A stretch of 64,000 bases of DNA from assembly GCA_016702745.1 (NCBI GenBank), contig JADJDJ010000002.1:806001-870000 (forward strand), read 5' to 3'. The number at the start of each line of letters is the position of its first letter. Within the stretch, counting starts at the first letter, position 1. Of the stretch, positions 40,211 to 47,827 are shown piece by piece. The notes below the pieces were generated by a model that searched no databases, had not been told where the DNA came from, and worked only from the letters and a program-made list of their open reading frames with translations. This DNA is from Chitinophagaceae bacterium (GTDB lineage: Bacteria; Bacteroidota; Bacteroidia; Chitinophagales; Chitinophagaceae). Position numbers and translations under genes: made by a program.

Positions 40211-40229
40211 TTGACAATTATACTGTCAA
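40211..40229. promoter_or_regulatory. Palindrome upstream of the DM13 gene
   Basis: TTGACA-ATTATAC-TGTCAA, with perfect six-base arms, lies 15 bases before the DM13 start. It could be an operator; no regulator can be assigned. Confidence 0.35.
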
Positions 40230-40243
40230 TTAAAACTCATTTT

Positions 40244-40663
40244 ATGAAACTAAATCAACATGTAATTACGCTGTGTGTCCTCCTATTGTTTTTAATGAAC
40301 TCCTGTATGAAGAATACCCCGAAAAATGCTGAGTCAATATTGCCAACCGGAACGATTCTGGCAACTGGTAATTTTACTTCCAATGCCCACCCCACCAGTG
40401 GAACTGTAAAAGTGATACAGGATGTATCAGGTAAAAAACACCTGGTATTTGAAAATTTCAAATCTGATAACGGCCCCGATTTGGATGTCTGGCTTTCGCC
40501 CGGTATTTCAGGAAGTTCTTATCAGTCATTAGGTGACCTGAAGGCAGTCAACGGTAAATTTTCTTATGAATTGGATAATAGTATCAATTATACAGCCAAT
40601 AACAGGGTATTGATCTGGTGTGTTGATTTTTCAGTACTCTTCGGTCATGCCGTACTCCAATAA
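40244..40663 (+). CDS. DM13-domain lipoprotein
   Basis: A 139-residue protein from the ATG at 40244. A lipobox M-N-S-C (Cys21) is followed by a single DM13 domain (I-L-A-T-G-N-F-T-S near residue 36, F-E-N-F-K-S-D-N-G-P-D-L-D-V-W-L near 75, and V-L-I-W-C-V-D-F at the end). DM13 domains are proposed to take part in extracytoplasmic electron transfer, using a conserved cysteine, which is present in I-W-C. It lies next to the sigma/anti-sigma pair, which may regulate it. Confidence 0.85.
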   Translation: MKLNQHVITLCVLLLFLMNSCMKNTPKNAESILPTGTILATGNFTSNAHPTSGTVKVIQDVSGKKHLVFENFKSDNGPDLDVWLSPGISGSSYQSLGDLKAVNGKFSYELDNSINYTANNRVLIWCVDFSVLFGHAVLQ

Positions 40664-40689
40664 TGAGATTCATGAACAAATTTATTTTC

Positions 40690-40785
40690 ACCGCAGAGGA
40701 CCAGAGTACACAGAGATATCGCAGAGGGTTATCATCTATTTACTTATCTCTCTGCGAAACCTCTTTATCTCCTGTTCTCCGCGGT
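40690..40785. repeat. Inverted pair of gene-end repeats between convergent genes
   Basis: The left arm (40690-40727, ACCGCAGAGGACCAGAG then ATCGCAGAGG) and the right arm (40748-40785, the reverse complement of ACCGCGGAGAACAGGAG then TTTCGCAGAG) face each other across about 20 bases. Each arm follows the stop of a gene in that gene's own direction (DM13 on the left, deacetylase on the right). The pair would form a long imperfect hairpin. Confidence 0.7.
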
Positions 40786-40792
40786 AAAAAAA

Positions 40793-41686
40793 TTATTTCA
40801 CACCCGGATAATGGCTGGCTAATACCAGTTCATAATCCGGGTTTTTCTTTAAACTGGCAAGAAAAGCCTTTAATAACAAAATATCTTCTTCGTTTCTGAA
40901 GGCCTGGTCATGGGCAAGCAATACCAGGTGACCGGGCGTTTTTGTAGCACTGTCACGGAGCAGATTTTCCATCCTCCGGAAGATCAAAGCTGTATCTGCA
41001 TCAGGAGCAAAGCTCTGGTGATCGAAACCCCATTCCACATCCCAGCCCATAACTTTGAATCCGGCTGTAAAAACGGAGTCGATCGCTGTCTTACTTTCCC
41101 TTACATCCGTATGTTGAATTTCGCCAATGCGCCAGGCATTCCTTCCGGGCATACGGGCGACTGAATTATTAAAATGAAGGCTGTCGTTACTGCGGATAAA
41201 ATCAGCCACCACCTGTGATGGATCTTTATAAAAACGACTGTACCGGTTTCCGGCATGACTAAAACTATGGTTACAGAGTTCAATACCCGGGGTGTTTTTC
41301 AGTTTTTCCCAGGTTTGGATTTGTTCCCGGCTGTCGCGGGTATGTTTGGCAACAATAAAGAAGCTGACTGGCACCTGTTCTTCTATTACGGCGTTCAATA
41401 CATTCATGGTACCGGCATTGGGACCATCATCAAAAGTGAGATAGATTTTTTTTCTGCTGCTGCGGATTTGGGCCATCGAGTCGGCCACCTGCTGCTGGCG
41501 AATGGTAAAGCTGTCCGGCGTTGTTTTTTTGGTAGTATCCAATTGATGTTCCTGATCGCTCTTTTCAGGGCTTTGGGAACAGGAGACCAGGAGTATTACA
41601 AGTAAAGTAGCCAGTAAATAATAGGGATTGCTTACAAAAGCCGGTCTTGCCATTGGGGCAGTGTGGCCGGCATCGGGGAGTATCAT
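40793..41686 (-). CDS. Polysaccharide deacetylase (NodB/CE4) lipoprotein
   Basis: A 297-residue protein if started at 41686; ATG 41653 (M-A-R-P-A-F) is also possible. A lipobox L-L-V-S-C (Cys36) anchors it. The CE4 motifs are present: T-F-D-D-G-P (Asp86-Asp87) and H-S-F-S-H (His140, His144), which bind the metal, plus a later D-V-E-W-G-F-D-H segment and L-L-A-H-D. It would remove N-acetyl groups from a glycan such as peptidoglycan or chitin-like polymer in the envelope. The last codons and stop coincide with a 17-base block repeated after the gene ending at 37533. Confidence 0.88.
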   Translation of the reverse strand: MILPDAGHTAPMARPAFVSNPYYLLATLLVILLVSCSQSPEKSDQEHQLDTTKKTTPDSFTIRQQQVADSMAQIRSSRKKIYLTFDDGPNAGTMNVLNAVIEEQVPVSFFIVAKHTRDSREQIQTWEKLKNTPGIELCNHSFSHAGNRYSRFYKDPSQVVADFIRSNDSLHFNNSVARMPGRNAWRIGEIQHTDVRESKTAIDSVFTAGFKVMGWDVEWGFDHQSFAPDADTALIFRRMENLLRDSATKTPGHLVLLAHDQAFRNEEDILLLKAFLASLKKNPDYELVLASHYPGVK

Positions 41687-41815
41687 GGTGGTTGTGGGTT
41701 TGCCTTTTTATGCAAGACAAAACAGCCATGTGAAATTACAGTTTGATAATCTGGCTTTATAGCCCCGGCTGGTTAAATAAGACTTAAAATCAGTGAATCC
41801 TTTTAGGCGTTCCTG

Positions 41816-43624
41816 CTATCGTTGCACAACCAGTTTTTGCCTCACATTTAGGTTTCCGGATTGCAGTACAATAATGTAAACTCCAATTGCCAGATCAGTC
41901 GTTGTTACAGTTATTTGCTGTTGTCGAACGCTTTCAGTTTTTAAGCATACGCCGGCAGTATTATATATACGAAGGGTGATATTGTTTAACGGAACTCCGG
42001 AGATAACATTCGAGAAACTGTTGTTTGCAGGGTTAGGTGAAATTTTCCAATGACCTTCATTCCCGATTTCGATCAGTCCGGTTAGCACTGCATTAATGCT
42101 ATTCGAAGGAGAAGAGCTACAGGCATTTTGGTTTGTAATACAATAGTAAGTTCCGCTGGAAGTAATGGTATATGCAGGGTTCGTGGCACCGCTGATGATG
42201 CCGGCAGCATTATACCATTGGTTTCCACTCACCACATTGGAGGTCAGGATATTTCCTGATTGGGTGATGACCGGCGGTACCGGTCTGGGGGTAACATTAA
42301 CTTTTAAAGTGGTAAATCCCCCCGGGCCGTAATTATTGACCCCTCTCACGATAATTTCTCCGGATTGAGCAGCGGCACCGAAGTTTAGTGTAATGGAATT
42401 GCTGGAACTGCTGCCTGTTATACCGGCAGGCATTGACCATGCATAAGAAGTTGCATTGGGGATTGGAGGCACTGTATAGGTAACATTGTTGTCGCCCTGA
42501 CAAACAGTGGAGAGTCCGGTAATAGCCGAACTGCAACCAGGGATATGATTTTTAACAGCCCTGTATAATAAAAAGGTAACGGCTTCCATACCAGAGGGAA
42601 AACAATTGGTCAGCCCTGTAACTGAAAATTTCAGGCATGAATCATACATCATTTTGCTCCGGTATCCCCAGGTGGAACCGCCGTGGCCCCAGTACGTATA
42701 GCTCTGTGTGGTTTCCCGGCTGATACCCAGACCATACTGGTACAAGGAGTTGCCGGTACCTATGAAATTAGTGAGTTCATGGAGTGAGGATGGCTGAAGA
42801 ATTTGACCGTTAAATACAGCATTATACCATTGCAGCATTTCTGATGGCGTTGAAAAGATAGCACCGGCGCAACCAGCGGCGGAATTAAGTCCGGTTCTTG
42901 CGGTATCATGGTAATCAATAGTGTTCCACCACCTGTGTGCGATAGTACCGGATGCAGGTTCTTCCACATCATAAAATGTACTGTCCATGCTGAGGGGTGT
43001 AAATAAACTATCTCTGATTAAACGGGCAATCGAAAACCCGGTGGCATTTTTAGCAATCATTCCTGCAAGAACATAATTGATATTGGAATATTCATAACTG
43101 GTACCTGCAGGAAAAAATGGTGCTCCCAGCCAGCCCAGTACTTCTGTAGCTGTAAACATCCTGGCAGGATGTGCCTTGATTGTGTCCATCCAGGGTGCAA
43201 TGAATAGTGGGTCGGAAATACCGCTCGAATGATTGAGCAGTTGCCGGATTCGGATTGCGGGATTGATATTTGGGTAATTGGGAAGCCATCTGCTGAGGGG
43301 GTCGTCAAGACTGATGATCCGGTCTTCTGCGAGTTTTAGCATCATGACAGAAACAAAGAGTTTGCTATTGCTGGCAATACCCATCCGCATACCGGTATTG
43401 ATGGGTTGACCGGTATGTGAAATACCGGCAACACCAATCCAATTTCCCTGGCCTGGTATGCTTACGCCAGCCGACATCCCTTTAATATTTCCAACCTGCT
43501 GAAAATAGGTATTCAGGGTATCCTGCAGCATATTGGCAAGTTGAGAATTGAAGCTTTGGGCATTGGATTCCTGCCATGAATTCATCAGGAAAAAAAGTAT
43601 TGATATTAGCTTCGCAGGCTTCAT
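41816..43624 (-). CDS. T9SS-sorted serine hydrolase (class C beta-lactamase-like fold)
   Basis: The 602-residue protein starts best at 43624 (M-K-P-A-K-L), with a signal peptide ending S-N-A-Q. The beta-lactamase/DD-peptidase domain spans about residues 25-390 with S-N-S-K (Ser85, Lys88), Y-S-N (Tyr179) and H-G-G (His314), a complete active site. An Ig-like domain (about 400-520) and a T9SS type A sorting domain follow (I-S-P-N-P-A-N-N near 520, ending R-Q-K-L-V-V-Q-R). It is therefore an esterase or peptidase displayed outside the cell, not necessarily an antibiotic-resistance enzyme. Confidence 0.88.
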   Translation of the reverse strand: MKPAKLISILFFLMNSWQESNAQSFNSQLANMLQDTLNTYFQQVGNIKGMSAGVSIPGQGNWIGVAGISHTGQPINTGMRMGIASNSKLFVSVMMLKLAEDRIISLDDPLSRWLPNYPNINPAIRIRQLLNHSSGISDPLFIAPWMDTIKAHPARMFTATEVLGWLGAPFFPAGTSYEYSNINYVLAGMIAKNATGFSIARLIRDSLFTPLSMDSTFYDVEEPASGTIAHRWWNTIDYHDTARTGLNSAAGCAGAIFSTPSEMLQWYNAVFNGQILQPSSLHELTNFIGTGNSLYQYGLGISRETTQSYTYWGHGGSTWGYRSKMMYDSCLKFSVTGLTNCFPSGMEAVTFLLYRAVKNHIPGCSSAITGLSTVCQGDNNVTYTVPPIPNATSYAWSMPAGITGSSSSNSITLNFGAAAQSGEIIVRGVNNYGPGGFTTLKVNVTPRPVPPVITQSGNILTSNVVSGNQWYNAAGIISGATNPAYTITSSGTYYCITNQNACSSSPSNSINAVLTGLIEIGNEGHWKISPNPANNSFSNVISGVPLNNITLRIYNTAGVCLKTESVRQQQITVTTTDLAIGVYIIVLQSGNLNVRQKLVVQR

Positions 43625-43784
43625 ACAAAGATCAGACTGAATACTATTGGTGACGGTCCTTCTAAAGCTACAAAACAGGTTTGAAAGCACATAGGAACAG
43701 CAGTATTATACCCTGACATAACTGGTAAACCCTTAGTATTTAACTATTAAAAGTTATAGGAATTGGGCTTATTCAGTTGCCTTA

Positions 43785-45023
43785 TTACTTTTTTAATAAA
43801 GGAAGTCTCTTTCCATAGGTAAGCTGTCGCCAGATCCATTCCATGGGACCAAAATTGAAATAGCGGAACCAGCAATGGCTGTATGCCACTTGTAAGAGGT
43901 ACACAGCAATACCGATTGGTACAAAAACGGAAGGGCCGACCCGGCTGCCAAAACCCAATCCCACTCCGTAATAGATACAGATACCAATAATTGTTTGCAT
44001 CAGGTAATTGGTCAGGGCCATCCGTCCCATGGGAGCCAGGAAACGGAACCTGGTCATTCCTTTTTTTCTTTCCCAACGCAGGCAAATCATGGAAACATAA
44101 GCCAGGCAGAGTGGTACCACACTGGTGGCATAAAATAACGTATGAACCATCCCAATCGGGGAAGGAATATGTTTTTGAAAGAACTCAAAATAAAAGCAAG
44201 CGATGGCAGAGGGAATACCAATGAGGAGTCCCCATTTTCTCAATCTTTTGAAAAGAGAAATATTGTCCGCCAAATGCGCATAGATCATTTTACGTCCGGC
44301 ATAAAGTCCGATGAGAAACATGCCCAGTACTTTGGGGATACGGTTGCTATCAAGAATATAAGCGTAGCGATAGAGATAGCCGGACTCCTGCCAGTTCCGC
44401 CATTCATTCCAGCCGGCTCCGTCTTTGTACAGGTAGTATGCAAAATTTTCGTCAGCGGGGATTCCGTTTTTCTGATCAATACTGATCGCCAATTTTTCCA
44501 GAATGCTGCCGTTCTTATATTGGAATAGTACACTGAATAAATCAAAGAGCAATGGAGAAAAAATCAGTACTGCGGCCAGGATCAGTAAATGGCGGTTACT
44601 TAATTTCCGGAACAGGGGTAAAATAAAACCGATCAATGCATAGAGCAGGAGGATATCACCTTCCCAGAGTAAAAGAAGATGTCCGGCGCCCAGCAATAAG
44701 AGGATCAGGAGCCGGCGATAAAATATTTTCAGTGGGTTGGTGCCTTTTTGTTCGTTGCGGACCAGGATAATGGAGAAGCCGATACCGAACAACAGGGAAA
44801 AAAGGCTATAAAATTTTCCGTTTATAAAAACTTGTTCCAGCATACCGATGATGCCGTCGCTGGTCCAGGTAGAAAGAGATTCTTTAGCTGGCTGCGGAAG
44901 GAACGCCCATCCGGAGAAGCCAAAGAGATTATCCATCATCACACCCAAAAGGGCAAAACCACGAAGGGCATCGAGGAGGTTCGAACGTTCTCCTGTGCCA
45001 ACAGGTAGGCTGGGGTTTTGCAT
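43785..45023 (-). CDS. DUF418 (YeiB-like) multi-pass membrane protein
   Basis: A 412-residue inner-membrane protein. It has the acyltransferase-like start L-D-A-L-R-G-F-A-L-L-G-V near residue 17 and about ten hydrophobic helices. The DUF418 C-terminus is R-F-R-F-L-A-P-M-G-R-M-A-L-T-N-Y near 325 with G-P-M-E-W-I-W-R near the end. The catalytic role of DUF418 is not established; the fold is related to membrane acyltransferases. It begins two bases after the stop of the glycan-binding-Hint gene, so the two are translated from one transcript. Confidence 0.9.
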   Translation of the reverse strand: MQNPSLPVGTGERSNLLDALRGFALLGVMMDNLFGFSGWAFLPQPAKESLSTWTSDGIIGMLEQVFINGKFYSLFSLLFGIGFSIILVRNEQKGTNPLKIFYRRLLILLLLGAGHLLLLWEGDILLLYALIGFILPLFRKLSNRHLLILAAVLIFSPLLFDLFSVLFQYKNGSILEKLAISIDQKNGIPADENFAYYLYKDGAGWNEWRNWQESGYLYRYAYILDSNRIPKVLGMFLIGLYAGRKMIYAHLADNISLFKRLRKWGLLIGIPSAIACFYFEFFQKHIPSPIGMVHTLFYATSVVPLCLAYVSMICLRWERKKGMTRFRFLAPMGRMALTNYLMQTIIGICIYYGVGLGFGSRVGPSVFVPIGIAVYLLQVAYSHCWFRYFNFGPMEWIWRQLTYGKRLPLLKK

Positions 45024-45025
45024 AT

Positions 45026-46252
45026 TTACTTAATGATTTCTGTTTTAACCAGCAGTCCATTCGCAATAAAATTATCAGCTCCTGCCAGTTCAAGTGTATA
45101 AGTGGGAAGGGGTCCTTTTATTTTCTCCATATGCTGAACAGTATAGAATCTTTTTTCAGCAGGGACAAAGAGTTTTGTACCAGCAGCGAGTGTTTTTACA
45201 TTTACCTGCTGGAGATAATAGGCATTCGCTTTTGAAGCATTTACTGCGGCCCATTCACCTGTTGCAGTATAAAATGGGTGGTCAGCGGTACAGGTGATCT
45301 CCTTTCCGTCCAGGACAATTTTCACCAGACTGGCATGTTGTTTTTCAATCAGCCTGGTAACGGCAACCGGTTTCATGGATTGAGTGGCGATATCGTAGCT
45401 CATTACCCAATCCCCTTTCCTGATTTCCTCAATGGGTTTTAAGGAACCGTTGGCCATTGTAACGCCGGTTCCTGCGCCAAAACAATGTACATCGATGCCC
45501 TCAAAATAAATTTCACTGATGGCGCAGTCTTCCAACTGAGCGCCTTTATACACTTCCATGATTTCGAATTTCATGGTCCAGGCCGGTTTGGCGGACAATA
45601 CTTCCCAGTCATCCCTGTTGGCATTGCCAATCGGCGAGAAGGTGAAGATTTGTTCATTGCGCACATCCTGCAGGTTCAGGATAGCAAAGGGTTTATTGTT
45701 GAGGTACATTTTCAGTTTTTTCACCCGGGCATTATCTCTCCAGGCTTTTTCTGATTTTACGTAGCCATTTACTATTTTAATTGTAGTGATGCGGGCAGCG
45801 GTGGGGCTGAAGCGGTAGACCAGGTATTCTCCCACACCATTGCCAGGAACGCCTTCCACCCAGGCTGTTTTATAGCTCAGGTCATGCGCATTGCTGCCAT
45901 CATATTGTATGCCTGATTGCGGCGCCAATGAGGAAGATGCATAAACAGAATCCGGACCACCGCCACAATACCAGCTGCAGCCTTCTCCTACGGCATCCCA
46001 ATAGGATTTCATTTCCATCTCTTCACATTGTTCTAATTTTTTGCGGTCAGTAGCATTGAGTTTTTCATACCCACCTGCTTTATCTGCTTTTTCCATCAGA
46101 AGCGTGCAGGCCTGTAAGGATTGCTGATAAGCCTGTTCACCCGCAGTGGATTTATTAATCAGTTCTCCGAGTTTGGGATTCATTTGGCGGGGTGTCTGTG
46201 CGCTCAGGTTCAGGAAGGCAAAGCAGACCGGGAGCAGTAGTAGCCGATACAT
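45026..46252 (-). CDS. Secreted protein with NADase-type glycan-binding domain and C-terminal Hint domain
   Basis: 408 residues from the ATG at 46252, chosen because it gives a clean signal peptide (L-L-L-L-P-V-C-F-A-F to L-S-A-Q). A helical segment is followed by the NADase-type glycan-binding (discoidin-like) domain, about residues 100-255 (S-S-L-A-P-Q-S-G, then Y-D-G-S-N-A-H-D-L). A Hint (hedgehog/intein-like) domain spans about 257-408. The nucleophile is Cys257 (C-F-G-A-G-T-G-V-T); block B T-A-D-H-P-F supplies Thr and His; block F/G reads N-F-I-A-N-G-L-L-V. The usual terminal His-Asn after L-V is replaced by K-T-E, so self-cleavage at the N-side may occur without a splicing-type C-terminal step. 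Confidence 0.82.
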   Translation of the reverse strand: MYRLLLLPVCFAFLNLSAQTPRQMNPKLGELINKSTAGEQAYQQSLQACTLLMEKADKAGGYEKLNATDRKKLEQCEEMEMKSYWDAVGEGCSWYCGGGPDSVYASSSLAPQSGIQYDGSNAHDLSYKTAWVEGVPGNGVGEYLVYRFSPTAARITTIKIVNGYVKSEKAWRDNARVKKLKMYLNNKPFAILNLQDVRNEQIFTFSPIGNANRDDWEVLSAKPAWTMKFEIMEVYKGAQLEDCAISEIYFEGIDVHCFGAGTGVTMANGSLKPIEEIRKGDWVMSYDIATQSMKPVAVTRLIEKQHASLVKIVLDGKEITCTADHPFYTATGEWAAVNASKANAYYLQQVNVKTLAAGTKLFVPAEKRFYTVQHMEKIKGPLPTYTLELAGADNFIANGLLVKTEIIK

Positions 46253-46446
46253 GTTGGATAGGTTTGGTGGTAAAATGCAGCAGTAAGTTAGTTTTTTTGG
46301 GGAAATGTGGGCTGAGAATTTAATATGCGGCGGCTGAAGGTAAAACGGCTGAGGGAATCTGGGTAGTATCTGGCTGCCAGGCAACTGGTTGTGGAAACTC
46401 AGATCCTTCGTCTCTATTAAGACTTGTTATATATGCACGGATCAAT

Positions 46447-47702
46447 TTATTCAATTACTTCGATACAGCTACAATCAGGTTTTAATTTTCGGCCACCGTT
46501 TATTTTATCAAAACAGGTATTGAATGGGGGAAGGTCATACCAGTCGCGCTGATAGGGAAGTATTTTAAACCGTGGGAGCGCTCCGCTTTCCAATCTTTTA
46601 ATAACTGAAATGTGGATCTTTATTTTACCATGAAAGGAATCAACCCTGTTCTGGTAATAAAATGGAATATTTCTGTTTTTGTGTATGGGTGAAAAAATAA
46701 TTGAGTTGGCGGTATTATGAACAAAACCCAATGGGTGAACTGCAAATATGCTATCACGAAACAGACCAAACCTGGTAATTTGATTGAGCATCCAATGGAG
46801 AGACACAGTACTCAGCTCCCTTTTGTTACTGGGTCCCCCTCCGACATCGCGATGGCCACCGGAAAACCAGACTTCAATTAAACTGTCTTTAAATCTCTGC
46901 TGGCTGCTTGTGTTGGTATATTTTGAATTGACCAGGATGGGAGTATAGATATTGGCCCTGTTATCATCCAGCGAAACTGCATGAAAAATCAAGGAAGTAT
47001 TTGTTACCTGGTTGAGATCTTTATCAATCGGATAAAACTCTTCTTTGTTATTTAGTCTGAGGGCTTCAACAGCATCAAAAAGGCCCATCGCTGTAATTTT
47101 GGTAGTACTGCTGGTGTCATATTTTACGATACTATCTCTGACTGCATAGTTCCATGTTTGATCAATGTATTTCGCTACTGCTGATTTTCTTTCTATGGCA
47201 GGGATATTCTTCCGGTAAAGGTTGTAACATTGTTTAAGCAGTTTCATCTGGTCTTTTCAGAAAGCTTTTTCATGTCGAGAATGCCAAATGTGTATATGAG
47301 ATTGGACAGGATCCGGCATTGGTTAGCGCCCCGACTGAATCCAAAAAGGCAAATGGAGTCGTTTTGATGGTAGTATTGGCTGATAAAACGATAAGCCCTG
47401 ATTACCCGGGTTTTGGTCCCTGAACCCCACAACAAACCTGGTATATCCGGAAGATTCCCCACACCATTGAGATATAGAGATCGGTACTCCTGCCGGCTGA
47501 GCAGTTGTAATCTCATTACATGTGTATTCTTTGCCTGTTTTGCCTGTTTTTGGGGTTTGTTACTCGTGCCATCCATAAATACAACCAGCATGTTTTTGCG
47601 GGTCAGTCTGGTTTCATCCTTTACCGATTCGCTGTAAATGCTGGTGACCTCACAGGAAAAAAATAAAGCAAAGACCAGCCATTGAAAATTCCGGAATGGC
47701 AT
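46447..47702 (-). CDS. DUF2235 (Tle1-like) lipase-fold lipoprotein (one apparent frameshift)
   Basis: About 418 residues when reconstructed. A lipobox F-F-S-C (Cys17) predicts membrane anchoring. The alpha/beta-hydrolase features are V-V-F-M-D-G-T-S-N near residue 40, nucleophile elbow G-F-S-R-G (Ser123) and S-G-G-H-R-D-V-G-G-G with the catalytic His. The frame breaks at the T4 run 47254-47257; one extra base gives S-E-K-D-Q-M-K-L-L-K. DUF2235 includes Tle1-type phospholipases delivered by type VI secretion, but no T6SS genes are in the window and the lipobox argues for a housekeeping surface or periplasmic enzyme. Confidence 0.78.
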
Positions 47703-47827
47703 GAGGTATTTTTGTTGGTTTGTTTGTTGTCAGTTTATTTATCAGGGGATAGCAGTAAACATTTAGTCGGATACTTTTCTAATTCAGTCAGCAGATTTGT
47801 TAGTTTATATTCCGGCTCTTTTTCTGA

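Noticed and set aside
41816..43624. Antibiotic-resistance beta-lactamase
   Set aside because: The serine-hydrolase fold carries an Ig-like and T9SS sorting domain; it is more likely a surface esterase or peptidase.
45026..46252. A polymorphic toxin with Hint pretoxin domain
   Set aside because: Nothing follows the Hint domain, so there is no C-terminal toxin, and no immunity gene is seen.
46447..47702. A type VI secretion effector-immunity pair
   Set aside because: No VgrG, Hcp, PAAR or immunity-like gene nearby, and a lipobox argues against injection.
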